Shown: positions 33,580-42,500, counted from the first letter of the stretch. The stretch: 44,232 nt of DNA from Sphingomonadaceae bacterium (GCA_025359445.1 JANYGB010000052.1:1-44232), one strand, 5' to 3'. A program made the numbers and translations. The notes: generated from the sequence alone by a model not told the origin.

Positions 33580-34482
33580 TCAGCTTCCTGGCTTGTGGTA
33601 ATGTGCCTCGCATTGATCACCGGTGGGATTGAACCCGTTGTAGCAGCTCGCCTTCATCATCTGCGTCACCGGATGATCGGGGCCGCAATAGCGCGGCGCT
33701 TTCGCGATCGAATAGGCGGTATCACCCCAGGTATTGCGGTGCGTGACGCTGGCTCCCGCCTCAAGCAAAGTGCGCACCGTCAGAATCAGTTTTTGCCGAT
33801 CGTGCTGCGGGTTCCATTCACAAATCGCCAACACGATATCGAGCGCGTTGTTGTCCTGTTCGTCGAACGGCGCGTTCGGGCTCCAACCGCGTGCGATGAG
33901 TGCATTGAGCCGGTTCACATCGAGTTCGCGCAGTGCAATGCGGGCTTCCTGCATGCTCGCTTGCGGGGTCGCGACAGCGGGTTTGGGAAGAGCGCTCGAC
34001 AGCAGGTAACCCGCCGCCGCCAGGCCTGCGAGCGCAGCGAGGCCCATGGCCCAGCGCCGCAACCCGCGCAGCCGGGGGGAGTGTGGCAGCGCGGGTGAGG
34101 GCTGCCCGGCCAGAGCGGCCGCCAACCAATCGAGCGCAGCGTCGCCCCGGCTGCCGTATTCGGTCCACTGCTTGAGCGACAGGTAATAATCGAACCCCGG
34201 GGCCAGCGCCCCGGCTTCCAGCCTCAGCGGATAGATCGCCTTGCCACCATTGCTGGCCAGTTCCAGCTCTCGCAGCACCGCGTCGCTGGCTTGTGAGGCT
34301 TTGCTGATGACAGCGACAAACCCGTCGCAGTGCGCCACGGCATCGGCGATCGCCTTGGCGAAGATCGCGGCGGGGGGAATATCGCGCGCGGCATACCAAC
34401 AGGTTAACCCGCGTGCTTCGAGCCGCGTGACGATCCGTTCCACCGCCGCGAGATCGCGGGTTGAATAACTGACGAACAGCAT
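33580..34482 (-). CDS. TIR-domain protein with a membrane helix and ankyrin-like repeats
   Basis: A 300-residue protein. The TIR domain (1-~115) opens with MLFVSYSTRD, then RLEARGLTCWYAARDI, FVAVISKASQASDAVLRELELA and YPLRLEAGALAPGFDYYL. The E72 in VLRELE sits where NADase-type TIRs place their catalytic Glu, though other contacts cannot be judged. A single membrane helix lies near 141-165 (WAMGLAALAGLAAAGYLL). The C-terminal ~120 residues show ankyrin-like repeats (LRELDVNRLNALIARGWSPNAP, VRTLLEAGASVTHRNTWGDTAYSIAK) and should lie in the periplasm if the TIR domain is cytosolic. Bacterial TIRs often deplete NAD in anti-phage defence. It lies between tig/amidase and clpP. Confidence 0.8.
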   Translation of the reverse strand: MLFVSYSTRDLAAVERIVTRLEARGLTCWYAARDIPPAAIFAKAIADAVAHCDGFVAVISKASQASDAVLRELELASNGGKAIYPLRLEAGALAPGFDYYLSLKQWTEYGSRGDAALDWLAAALAGQPSPALPHSPRLRGLRRWAMGLAALAGLAAAGYLLSSALPKPAVATPQASMQEARIALRELDVNRLNALIARGWSPNAPFDEQDNNALDIVLAICEWNPQHDRQKLILTVRTLLEAGASVTHRNTWGDTAYSIAKAPRYCGPDHPVTQMMKASCYNGFNPTGDQCEAHYHKPGS

Positions 34483-34599
34483 CGTGTGCGCGAAGCCCCT
34501 GCCTGGCGCGACCCGGGTGATAGGCTATCAGCAGGAGCATTTGCCCGCAATCGCCCAGCAGCTAATTTGTGTAGGCTGTCACACAGTCAGGTTAACGCC

Positions 34600-34629
34600 C
34601 TTGAACATCGCGCTGCCAAAGCCGACATA
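34600..34629 (+). promoter_or_regulatory. Heat-shock-type promoter, distal copy (P1)
   Basis: CTTGAA (-35, 34600-34605), an 18-base spacer and GACATA (-10, 34624-34629). It lies within a 22-base exact direct repeat (34590-34611) also found at 34910-34931. The -35 matches the RpoH consensus CTTGAA; the -10 is a weaker match but identical in both copies. Position, 96 bases before the small ORF and 347 before clpP. Confidence 0.6.
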
Positions 34630-34724
34630 AAATTACGGTTTCAGGTGCGAAAACCCCTAAATAGCTTACGCCCTTTCCTACATCCGCGCGATTTGCCACA
34701 ATCCAGCAAGCTCCGACCCAAGAG

Positions 34725-34838
34725 ATGACCCGCATTCAGGATTTCTCGCGCAACGGCAGTGTTCCGATCACCGGACCCCCTCGTCTGAACGGTCGAGGCG
34801 GTCCGCCGCGAACGCGTTTGGGTGTGACGTTCGTGTGA
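34725..34838 (+). CDS. Possible small Arg/Pro/Gly-rich peptide
   Basis: A 37-codon frame from ATG 34725 (MTRIQDFSRNGSVPITG...) to TGA 34838. It begins about 96 bases after the distal heat-shock-type promoter and ends about 80 bases before the proximal copy, so it would be the first gene of a transcript from P1. The ribosome site (AAGAG, 1-5 bases upstream) is weak. The product is basic and rich in Arg, Pro and Gly. I recognise nothing. It is a short frame in GC-rich DNA, so chance remains likely. Confidence 0.3.
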   Translation: MTRIQDFSRNGSVPITGPPRLNGRGGPPRTRLGVTFV

Positions 34839-34919
34839 CCTTCCGCCGCCAATGTCGTTCCGCAGCGTTGGGCGGGGACACCGAATACGGTGCCCCCGGG
34901 CGTTGAACCGGTTAACGCC

Positions 34920-34949
34920 CTTGAACATCGCCGCAGCAGGGCCGACATA
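34920..34949 (+). promoter_or_regulatory. Heat-shock-type promoter, proximal copy (P2), for clpP
   Basis: CTTGAA (34920-34925), an 18-base spacer and GACATA (34944-34949), ending 26 bases before the clpP ATG. The spacing and both boxes equal the distal copy. clpP is a classic sigma-32 (RpoH) gene, which supports the call. The RpoH assignment is inference from the -35 and gene context. Confidence 0.7.
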
Positions 34950-34975
34950 GGCTCACCAACCAGACGAGGACCTTC

Positions 34976-35662
34976 ATGCGCGACGTTTACGGCACGGCGA
35001 CTAACCACGACAGCTTCCACCGCGATCCCATCACCGGCGCGCTGATTCCAGTCGTGGTCGAACAATCGAGCCGCGGCGAGCGCAGCTTCGACATTTATTC
35101 GCGGCTGCTGCGCGAGCGGATCATCTTTGTGACGGGCGAGGTCGAGGATCACATGGCCTCGGTCATCGTGGCGCAGCTGCTGTTCCTAGAAAGCGAGAAT
35201 CCATCGAAAGACATCTCGATGTACATCAATTCGCCCGGCGGCGTGGTGACGGCGGGCATGGCGATCCACGATACCATGCAGTACATCAAGCCCAAGGTCT
35301 CGACCGTGTGCATCGGCCAGGCTTGTTCGATGGGCAGCTTCCTGCTCGCCGCAGGTGAACCGGGGATGCGGGTGGCGCTGCCGCAGGCGCGGATCATGAT
35401 CCACCAGCCTTCGGGCGGGGCGCGCGGCATGGCCAGCGACATCGAAATCCAGGCGCGCGAAATCCTGCGGCTCAAGGAAACGATGCACGAGCTTTATTCC
35501 AAATACACCGGCAAGTCGGTCAAAGCGGTGGCCGATGCAATGGACCGCGACACCTGGATGAGCGCCAATGAGGCCAAGGACTTCGGGCTGGTCGACAAGG
35601 TCTTCGAAAGTCGCCCCGAAGGTGAAACCGATGGTAGCGGCAGCGGCGGTGCGCCGACCTGA
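34976..35662 (+). CDS. clpP: ATP-dependent Clp protease proteolytic subunit
   Basis: A 228-residue protein started at ATG 34976 with GAGGA upstream. The catalytic triad is visible: S118 in [15 protein letters not shown]143 in RIMIHQP and D192 in [27 protein letters not shown] is the oxyanion-hole region. The N-terminal ~20 residues are probably processed off. The Gly/Ser-rich C-terminal tail ([12 protein letters not shown]) is unconserved. ClpP forms the tetradecameric chamber fed by ClpX, whose gene follows 140 bases downstream. The promoter region carries duplicated heat-shock-type boxes. Confidence 0.97.
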   Translation: MRDVYGTATNHDSFHRDPITGALIPVVVEQSSRGERSFDIYSRLLRERIIFVTGEVEDHMASVIVAQLLFLESENPSKDISMYINSPGGVVTAGMAIHDTMQYIKPKVSTVCIGQACSMGSFLLAAGEPGMRVALPQARIMIHQPSGGARGMASDIEIQAREILRLKETMHELYSKYTGKSVKAVADAMDRDTWMSANEAKDFGLVDKVFESRPEGETDGSGSGGAPT

Positions 35663-35802
35663 CTCGGGCAGTGCACTACCAATAAGTAACCTTGCCGCTT
35701 CAGGCGCGGGCAATATGCCTATGCTATGGCAGGATTGATAACTATGATTGCCGGGCTAGAGTCGGGCGATTCCCGCGGGCAAGCGGGGTAACGGACGGAA
35801 GC

Positions 35803-37059
35803 ATGACGAAACTGAGCGGATCTGACACCAAAAGCACCCTGTACTGCAGCTTCTGCGGGAAATCGCAGCACGAGGTGCGCAAGCTGATTGCCGGGCCGAC
35901 CGTGTTCATCTGCGATGAATGCGTCGAGCTGTGCAACGACATCATCCGCGAAGAAACCAAGGCCGGGATCGCCGGCAAAAAGGGCAGCGACGTCCCGACC
36001 CCGCGCGATATTTTCGAAACGCTCAACGATTACGTAATCGGCCAGGACCGCGCCAAGCGGGTGCTGTCGGTCGCGGTGCACAACCACTACAAGCGGCTCA
36101 AGCACAGCGGCAAGGGCGGCGAGGTTGAGCTGTCGAAATCGAACATCTTGCTCGTCGGCCCGACCGGCTGCGGCAAGACGCTGCTCGCGCAGACGCTGGC
36201 GAAGACCTTCGACGTGCCGTTCACGATGGCTGACGCGACCACGCTGACCGAAGCCGGCTATGTGGGTGAGGATGTTGAGAACATCATCCTCAAGCTGCTC
36301 CAGTCGAGCGACTACAACGTCGAGAAGGCGCAGCATGGGATCGTCTACATCGATGAGATCGACAAGATCAGCCGCAAGGCCGAAAACCCCTCGATAACCC
36401 GCGACGTTTCGGGCGAAGGCGTGCAGCAGGCGCTGCTCAAGCTGATGGAAGGCACCACTGCCAGCGTGCCGCCGCAAGGCGGCCGTAAGCATCCGCAGCA
36501 GGAATTCCTTCAGGTCGACACCACCAACATTCTGTTCATTTGCGGCGGGGCGTTTGCCGGGCTCGACAAGATCATTGCCGACCGCCTGCAAAAGCGCTCG
36601 ATCGGGTTTGGCGCGCATGTCGCCGATCCGGACAAGCGGCGGGTGGGTGAACTGCTCCAGAAGGCCGAGCCGGAAGATCTGCTCAAGTTCGGGCTGATCC
36701 CCGAATTCGTCGGCCGCCTGCCGGTGATCGCAACGCTCGAAGACCTCGACATCGAAGCTCTGGTCAAGATCCTCAGCGAACCCAAAAACGCGCTGATCAA
36801 GCAATATGCTCGGCTGTTCGACCTCGAAGATGTGGCGCTGACCTTCACCGACGATGCGCTCGAGGCAATCGCCAAGCGCGCGATCGAACGCAAGACCGGC
36901 GCGCGCGGGCTGCGCTCGATCGTCGAAGGGCTGCTGCTCGACACGATGTTCGACATTCCGACTGAACAAGGCATCGCTGAAGTGGTCATCGACCGCGATG
37001 TGGTCGAAGGCCGCAAGGAACCGATCCGCGTGCTCAAGGGCAAGGAACAGGCGGCTTAG
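35803..37059 (+). CDS. clpX: ClpX unfoldase (AAA+ ATPase)
   Basis: A 418-residue protein started at ATG 35803 ([19 protein letters not shown]); the frame extends back to 35692 without support. The zinc-binding domain has C15, C18, C37 and C40. The AAA+ module has Walker A GPTGCGKT (119-126), Walker B VYIDEIDK (181-188), and [15 protein letters not shown] with the arginine-finger region. [16 protein letters not shown] is the family C-terminus. It unfolds tagged substrates and feeds ClpP. It is the second gene of clpPX, with a 140-base gap that could hold its own promoter. A palindromic repeat follows. Confidence 0.97.
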   Translation: MTKLSGSDTKSTLYCSFCGKSQHEVRKLIAGPTVFICDECVELCNDIIREETKAGIAGKKGSDVPTPRDIFETLNDYVIGQDRAKRVLSVAVHNHYKRLKHSGKGGEVELSKSNILLVGPTGCGKTLLAQTLAKTFDVPFTMADATTLTEAGYVGEDVENIILKLLQSSDYNVEKAQHGIVYIDEIDKISRKAENPSITRDVSGEGVQQALLKLMEGTTASVPPQGGRKHPQQEFLQVDTTNILFICGGAFAGLDKIIADRLQKRSIGFGAHVADPDKRRVGELLQKAEPEDLLKFGLIPEFVGRLPVIATLEDLDIEALVKILSEPKNALIKQYARLFDLEDVALTFTDDALEAIAKRAIERKTGARGLRSIVEGLLLDTMFDIPTEQGIAEVVIDRDVVEGRKEPIRVLKGKEQAA

Positions 37060-37073
37060 GACAGCGGCTGAAA

Positions 37074-37190
37074 TCCTCCCCTTCTGGGGGAGGCGGCTCA
37101 CCGCGGCCTGGCCGGAGGGGGCCTGCGCAAGCCCGCAATGCCCCCACCGTCAGCGCTATGCGCCGCACTTCCCCAGAAGGGGAGAATTGA
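37074..37190. repeat. Palindromic intergenic repeat (CTCCCC family, second copy type)
   Basis: The arms TCCTCCCCTTCTGGGGGAGG (37074-37093) and CTTCCCCAGAAGGGGAGAA (37168-37186) are inverted copies; inner arms (CGGAGGGGGC with GCCCCCACCG-like) also pair. It fills the clpX / NTF2-fold converging gap. Its arms resemble those at 21355-21530, but the centre differs. Confidence 0.7.
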
Positions 37191-37216
37191 GGGGGCGCTG
37201 CTCTTACCTGGTCAAA

Positions 37217-37717
37217 TTATTTCGCCTGGTGGAACACCACGTCGCCGTCCTTGGCTACCGAGACGTCCCTTTGGTCGCTCGATCGAAGCAGCCAGGCTCC
37301 GCCGCTCTGGACCCAGTTGTCATCGGTCAGCACGGTAACGTCGAGCTTCATCGGGGTGCCGTCGGGACCGGGCCGATCCATGTGAATTTCGGTCTGCTGT
37401 TCGACTTTCGCGGTGGTACCGCTGATTTGCGCAGAAACGATCGTGACCTTGGGCACTGCGCCCGGTCCGCCGGGGCGCTTGTCCATCGCCGCTTGCATCT
37501 CGGCCGCATTATGATCGGTGCCCTGAATGTCGGTCATCACGAAATCGGGGGCCAACAGTTTGGTCACCGCAGCCATATCCTTGGCCTGCATCGCGGTGGA
37601 CATTTCGGCGTAGCGCGCTTCGAACACCGCTTTGGCATCCTGTGCATAAGCGGAGCTTGCTAAGCTCACTGCGATTGCGGCGCCGGCCAGCCACGGACGC
37701 ATGCTCGAAAATGCCAT
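37217..37717 (-). CDS. Exported NTF2-fold (DUF4440/SnoaL-like) protein
   Basis: A 166-residue protein started at ATG 37717 (MAFSSMRPWLAGAAIAVSLASSAYAQD), with GGGAGA 7 bases upstream; the frame extends to 37789 without support. After the signal peptide, VFEARYAEMSTAMQAKDMAAVTKLLAPDFVMTDIQG is the N-terminal helix and first strand of an NTF2-like fold. The later strands (KVEQQTEIHMDRP, LDVTVLTDDNWVQSGGAWLLRSS) complete it. Such folds bind small ligands, but no catalytic residue can be assigned. It faces clpX across a repeat and is the end of a minus-strand unit. Confidence 0.75.
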   Translation of the reverse strand: MAFSSMRPWLAGAAIAVSLASSAYAQDAKAVFEARYAEMSTAMQAKDMAAVTKLLAPDFVMTDIQGTDHNAAEMQAAMDKRPGGPGAVPKVTIVSAQISGTTAKVEQQTEIHMDRPGPDGTPMKLDVTVLTDDNWVQSGGAWLLRSSDQRDVSVAKDGDVVFHQAK

Positions 37718-37804
37718 GATATGTCTCCCTGTTGCTCCGACCCCGGAGCGAATAATACCGGGCCGGGTATAGCGCGCCAGCCTGACCACGGCTGAATGGA
37801 TCGA

Positions 37805-38770
37805 TCAATGCGCGTGCTGACTCTGCAAGCTGCATTCGGCGCTGCCGGTTTCGATCTGGATCGTGGCGTGGTGGATGCGAAAGCGCTTTTCCAGCGCCTG
37901 CCCGATCTCGCGCAGGAACGCGTCGCCGGTGACCCCGCCCGGGACCACCAGATGCGCGGTCAGCGCGCATTCGGTGGTGCTCATCCCCCAGATGTGGAGG
38001 TCGTGCACAGCGGTAACCCCGGTTTGCTCGCCAAGAAACGCCCTGACTGCCGTTTCATCGACATGCCGCGGCACCGCCAGTAGGCCCATCTTGACCGCTT
38101 CCTTGAGCAGGTCCCAGCTCGCCCAGGCCAGCCCGATGGTGATCGCCAGGCTGGCCAGCGGGTCAATCCAGTTCTGGCCGGTAAGCAGCACCATCAGACC
38201 GACGAACACCACGCTGGCCGAGACCACCGCATCGGCCATCAAGTGCTGGAACGCCGCGCGCAGGTTAAGATCGTCCTTGCTGCCTTTTGCAAACAGCAGC
38301 GCCGAGGCGAGGTTGATTGCAATCCCCACCGCCGCGACGATCATCACCTGCTTGCCGTTAACCTCGCCCGGTTGCCACAGCCGCTGCACCGTCTCGAGCA
38401 TGACTGCGCCCAGCGCGATCCACAGCAGTGCAGCATTGGCGATCGCGGCAAGGATTGAGCTCGATTTCAATCCGTAGGTATAACCCGGCCCAGCCGGCCG
38501 CGCGGCCAGTACGCTGGCCCCCCAGGCGAGCAGCAACGACAGCACATCGCCCAGGTTGTGCCCGGCATCGGCGAGCAGCGCGGTCGATCCGGAGATGAAG
38601 CTGGCGACAGTTTCCACGACTACGAACAGCGCATTGAGCGTCACTGCCAGCGCAAACGCCTTGCCGTGGCTGCTCGGCGGGGGATGGTGGTGATGCCCAT
38701 GCCCATGCCCATGCGAGTGGCCATGATCGTGCTCCGCGCGCTCCTGCGAATGATCGTGCTGCGTGGCCAT
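37805..38770 (-). CDS. Cation-diffusion-facilitator metal exporter (CzcD/ZitB-like)
   Basis: A 321-residue protein started at ATG 38770, with GAAGG upstream. The N-terminus is a His-rich cytosolic tail (HDHGHSHGHGHGHHHH), typical of Zn/Co exporters. Six membrane helices follow. The metal site is intact: the H71-D75 pair in LLADAGHNLGD (TM2) and the HLMAD pair in TM5. The C-terminal cytosolic domain (VHDLHIWGMSTTECALTAHLVV) dimerises and binds metal. It is divergent from the TonB receptor across 300 bases. It exports divalent metal, most likely Zn, using the proton gradient. The metal cannot be fixed from sequence. Confidence 0.92.
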   Translation of the reverse strand: MATQHDHSQERAEHDHGHSHGHGHGHHHHPPPSSHGKAFALAVTLNALFVVVETVASFISGSTALLADAGHNLGDVLSLLLAWGASVLAARPAGPGYTYGLKSSSILAAIANAALLWIALGAVMLETVQRLWQPGEVNGKQVMIVAAVGIAINLASALLFAKGSKDDLNLRAAFQHLMADAVVSASVVFVGLMVLLTGQNWIDPLASLAITIGLAWASWDLLKEAVKMGLLAVPRHVDETAVRAFLGEQTGVTAVHDLHIWGMSTTECALTAHLVVPGGVTGDAFLREIGQALEKRFRIHHATIQIETGSAECSLQSQHAH

Positions 38771-39077
38771 GGCTTCACCTTCTCCCCATGCGTTGCACAA
38801 ATGCCGCAGTGCAGCAATAATCGTGCGAAACTTTTGACGAGTTTGGAAGGCTGGTCACCATCAAACTCCCCAATATCGCACGATCGTTACGCCGAATGGA
38901 CCTTCTTTGGTACTTACTTGCGGATTCTGCGAAAGTGCTGGTTTGCCGTGTCACAGGTAGCCACAAGTTTGTCATCAAAGCATGTTTAGCGGGTCTCGCC
39001 GCGCCTGTAAGAGCAGGCGCAATTGTCGGGACACAGCGATTCGCTTGCCGCTCATGAAACTACGGGGATACACCACG
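38771..39077. promoter_or_regulatory. Divergent region between the metal exporter and the TonB receptor
   Basis: It carries GCAGTGCAGCAA at 38806-38817, a 12-base match to the dyad at 16252-16269, next to TTGCACAAATGC. A perfect 7-bp hairpin (GCGCCTG/CAGGCGC, 39001-39020, loop TAAGAG) lies about 58 bases before the receptor start and may sit in its leader. I cannot assign -35/-10 boxes. No gene is seen. Confidence 0.45.
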
Positions 39078-42000
39078 ATGCAAATCAAGTTCTTTCTGGC
39101 TGCCAGCGCTGCCAGCCTGTCTCTCGCATGCGGCCTGGCAACGCCGGCCTATGCGCAGGAAACCACTTCTACCATTCGCGGTAACGTGACCGCTGCGGGT
39201 GTTCCGGTCGGCGGTGCGACGGTTGAAATTCTGGACAATTCGACGGGTTCAACCTCGACCGCGACAACTGCTCCATCAGGTGCCTTCAGTGTTTCAGGTC
39301 TGCGCGCGGGAGACAGCTATTCGGTATCGGTGAGCGCTGCCGGTTACAAAGGCACCCAAGTTACCGATATCGTAACGCTTGCAGCACAGGCTTACGAGCT
39401 GCCCATCGACTTGGGGTCGCAAAGCGATGGTGACGTAATCGTCGTTACCGCGACCCGCGTCCGCGGTGCCGGCAACGTCTCGCAGGGCCCCGCGACCGTG
39501 CTCAACAGCGCGCAGATCGCAAACGTAGCATCGGTCAACCGCGATATTCGCGATTTGTCGCGCCGCGATCCGTTCGCACGCCTCGACGATACCCCGGGCG
39601 GCGGGCGCGCGATTTCGTTCGCTGGCCAGAACCCGCGTTACAACAAGTTCTCGGTCGACGGTGTCGCGATTACCGACAGCTTCGGCCTCAACCCCGACGG
39701 CCTGCCCAGCCGCCGCTCGCCAATCCCGTTTGATGCAATCGGTCAGTTTCAGGCCAAAGTGGCACCGTTCGACGTGCGCGAAGGTAATTTCCAAGGCGGA
39801 TCGATCAACATCGTGCTGCGCTCGGGCACCAACACGTTCCAGGGCACTGGTTTCTACGCCTATTCGGCCGATGAGCTGGCCGGGACGAAAACCAAGGCTG
39901 GTCCTGGCATCCCGACCGGTCAGATTACGCTCCCGAACTATACCTATCAGAACTACGGGGTTGAGCTGTCGGGTCCGATTATCAAGGACAAGCTGTTTTT
40001 CATGATTGCCGGCGAACGGCTGCGCGCCGACTTGCCGATTGCCGAAGGGCCGATCGACAACAACTCCGGAACGCAGATTCCGACGCTGGTCCAGGCGCAG
40101 GTCGACAACATTACCGCGATCGCCAAATCGAAGTACAATTACGATACTGGCCCGGTGATCAAGACCAATGGCGACAAGGACGACCGCCTGGTTGCCCGGC
40201 TCGACGCGAACCTGTCGGATACACAGCGCGCATCCTTGACCTACACCTACGCCAAGGATTCGATCAATCTGGTGCAGAATGCGTTCACCACCGCGCCGTT
40301 CGGGCTTGGGCTGACGTCGAACGCCTATACCCAGTCTAACCGGCTGCATACCGGGGTGTTCCAGCTCAACTCGGATTGGTCAGAAGTATTTTCGACCGAA
40401 TTCCGAGCGTTCTACAAGGATTACGTCCGCGGCCAGGATCCGGTTCTGGGGCGCGGTTTCGCGCAATTCCAGGTTTGCACCGCGCCGACTTCGGATCGTC
40501 CGGCGGTACTGACTTCGGGCAACACCACCTCGATCAACTGCCCTTCGACCAATGCGGTTGTCAGCTTTGGCCCCGATATCTCGCGTCAGACCAATGCGCT
40601 GAACGTCAAGAGCTTTGGCGGGTTGTTGCAGGGCCGACTCAAGGCTGGCGACCATGATATCCGGCTGTTCGCCGAATTCAGCCAGGCCAAGACGTTCAAC
40701 TCGTTCCTCCAACGCTCGGCGGGCGATTATTACTTCGATTCAATCGCCGATTTTCAGGCCGGCAATGCGCAACGACTGCGCTACCAGAATGATATCCTGA
40801 CCCTTAATCCCAACGACGCGGCGGCAAACTTTACCTACCAATCCTACACATTCGGGATTCAGGATAACTGGCGCGTCAACGAAATGCTGACGGTAAATTA
40901 TGGCATGCGGTACGACCTCTACGGGGGTAACAGCCGCGCCGTGCTCAACCCGAATTTCGTTGCCCGTTACGGGTTCGCGAACAACAAGTTCCTGTCGGGG
41001 CTGGGTGTTTTCCAGCCGCGCCTCGGCTTTACGTTCAAGCCGTCCAGCGACCTTGCGTTCCGCGGCGGCATTGGCATCTTCTCGGGCGGTACGCCTGACG
41101 TTTATGTGTCGAACAGCTTCTCGAACACGGGCGTCCTGACCAACTCGATCGACATTCAGCAGACCAGCAACAGCAGCTATAACAATGCCGCCGGTGCCGG
41201 GATCCTGACCAATGTAAATGGCGCCTCGATCCCCACTGCTGCAAACACGGCACTGCAGAGCGCAGCGCTTTCAGGCAACGCACCCACGAACGCACTGGCA
41301 CCCGATTTCAAGATTCCTTCGCAGCTGCGTACAACGTTTTCTGCCGATTGGACGCCATCAGGTCTGCTTGGCGGAGGATGGAATTTTGGAGCCGATTTCC
41401 TTTATTCGCGCGTCCGCCAGCAAGTCGACTTCAAGGATATCCGGATCCAGCCCAACGGATTGCTCACACCTGATGGCCGGGTGCGCTATACACCAATCAC
41501 CGGGTTCACCGACAACAACTCGGATCTGGTGCTGACCAATTCGAACCAAGGCCGCAGCATTATCGAGGTGGTAAGGGTTCGTAAGACATTTGATTTCGGT
41601 CTTGATCTTGGCTTGAGCTATACTCACTCGAACATCAGGGACAAGAATCCAGCGACTTCGTCGGTTGCTTCGTCGAACTACGCCGCTGGTGTGGCGCTTG
41701 ATGCCAACGGCCCGGCATACGGCATCTCGAACGACGAGGTGAAGCACAACATCAAGGCCACGCTGAACTTCAACCATGCCTTCTTCGGTGATTACAAAAC
41801 CAACTTTTCGTTGTTCGGCGAAAGCCGCAGCGGCCATCCCTACAGCTTCACGTTCCGCGACCCTGCGACGCGCTCGATTGCGTTTGGGACCATTGGTTCG
41901 GGTAGCCGCTACTTGTTGTACGTTCCGACCGGTTTGACCGATCCGAAGGTATCTTACGCCAATGCTACCGTCGCTTCGCAGATTGACGCCTACATCAACA

Positions 42001-42425
42001 CAACGGGGCTTTCGAAGTACCGCGGCACGATCGCGCCGCGCAATGCGTTCTCGTCGGGCTGGATCACCAAGCTCGACCTGCACTTCTCGCAGGAACTGCC
42101 GACTTTTGTGGGCAATTCGCGGTTCACCTTGTTCGGCGACATCGAAAACTTCACGAACCTGCTCAACAAGAATTGGGGTCAAATTCGCGAATACGGCTTC
42201 CCCTATACCGTTGCGCCAGTGACCGTTGGCTGTCTGACCGCGCCTGTGGCAACTGGTGCTTCGACCACCGGTTTGACCGCTGCCAACGCTGGACAGCCAT
42301 GCGTCCAGTATCGCTACGATGCGAACACAAAGGACTCATTGGGCAACTTCGTGGCTCCAACCGATACGATTTATCCCAAGCAATCGCTCTACACGATCCG
42401 GATCGGCGCGCGGATCAGCTTCTAA
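39078..42425 (+). CDS. TonB-dependent outer-membrane receptor, Oar-like
   Basis: A 1,115-residue protein started at ATG 39078 (MQIKFFLAASAASLSLACG), with GGGGA upstream; earlier starts from 38982 lack support. The signal peptide ends in PAYAQ. A carboxypeptidase-regulatory-like domain follows (STIRGNVTAAGVPVGGATVEILDN through LPIDLGS). The plug domain begins near DVIVVTATRVRG and includes VDGVAITDSFGLNPDGLP and GSINIVLRSGTNTFQGTGFY. The barrel ends in YTIRIGARISF with a terminal Phe. This layout is typical of Oar/OmpA-related receptors. The substrate is unknown. An intrinsic terminator follows. Confidence 0.93.
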   Translation: MQIKFFLAASAASLSLACGLATPAYAQETTSTIRGNVTAAGVPVGGATVEILDNSTGSTSTATTAPSGAFSVSGLRAGDSYSVSVSAAGYKGTQVTDIVTLAAQAYELPIDLGSQSDGDVIVVTATRVRGAGNVSQGPATVLNSAQIANVASVNRDIRDLSRRDPFARLDDTPGGGRAISFAGQNPRYNKFSVDGVAITDSFGLNPDGLPSRRSPIPFDAIGQFQAKVAPFDVREGNFQGGSINIVLRSGTNTFQGTGFYAYSADELAGTKTKAGPGIPTGQITLPNYTYQNYGVELSGPIIKDKLFFMIAGERLRADLPIAEGPIDNNSGTQIPTLVQAQVDNITAIAKSKYNYDTGPVIKTNGDKDDRLVARLDANLSDTQRASLTYTYAKDSINLVQNAFTTAPFGLGLTSNAYTQSNRLHTGVFQLNSDWSEVFSTEFRAFYKDYVRGQDPVLGRGFAQFQVCTAPTSDRPAVLTSGNTTSINCPSTNAVVSFGPDISRQTNALNVKSFGGLLQGRLKAGDHDIRLFAEFSQAKTFNSFLQRSAGDYYFDSIADFQAGNAQRLRYQNDILTLNPNDAAANFTYQSYTFGIQDNWRVNEMLTVNYGMRYDLYGGNSRAVLNPNFVARYGFANNKFLSGLGVFQPRLGFTFKPSSDLAFRGGIGIFSGGTPDVYVSNSFSNTGVLTNSIDIQQTSNSSYNNAAGAGILTNVNGASIPTAANTALQSAALSGNAPTNALAPDFKIPSQLRTTFSADWTPSGLLGGGWNFGADFLYSRVRQQVDFKDIRIQPNGLLTPDGRVRYTPITGFTDNNSDLVLTNSNQGRSIIEVVRVRKTFDFGLDLGLSYTHSNIRDKNPATSSVASSNYAAGVALDANGPAYGISNDEVKHNIKATLNFNHAFFGDYKTNFSLFGESRSGHPYSFTFRDPATRSIAFGTIGSGSRYLLYVPTGLTDPKVSYANATVASQIDAYINTTGLSKYRGTIAPRNAFSSGWITKLDLHFSQELPTFVGNSRFTLFGDIENFTNLLNKNWGQIREYGFPYTVAPVTVGCLTAPVATGASTTGLTAANAGQPCVQYRYDANTKDSLGNFVAPTDTIYPKQSLYTIRIGARISF

Positions 42426-42461
42426 AGACCTGTGGGTCCCGATGGGGCCGCAGTGACATCA

Positions 42462-42500
42462 GCGGGGGGTGGCATCACAATGCCGCCCCCCGTTTCGTTT
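42462..42500 (+). terminator. Strong intrinsic terminator after the TonB receptor
   Basis: The arms CGGGGGGTGGCAT and ATGCCGCCCCCCG pair over 13 bp (one G-U) with loop CACA, followed by TTTCGTTT. It lies 37 bases after the receptor stop and just before the converging mtgA. Confidence 0.8.

Larger units (their letters stand above)
34483..34975. other. Long clpP upstream region with duplicated promoter
   Basis: This 493-base gap carries two copies of a heat-shock-type promoter (34600-34629 and 34920-34949) and a possible 37-codon gene between them (34725-34838). A minus-strand frame at 34641-34928 has an Arg-rich shadow-like translation and I do not call it. The left part should hold the TIR gene promoter. 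Confidence 0.6.

Noticed and set aside
34641..34928. Minus-strand 95-codon frame in the clpP upstream region
   Set aside because: Arg-rich shadow-like translation across both promoter copies, with no ribosome site.
35719..37101. Long minus-strand open frame (460 codons) antisense to clpX
   Set aside because: It mirrors a perfectly conserved clpX in GC-rich DNA; the translation has no domain and no ribosome site. Similar antisense frames lie over tig (30373-31524), the TonB receptor (39294-40349) and clpP.
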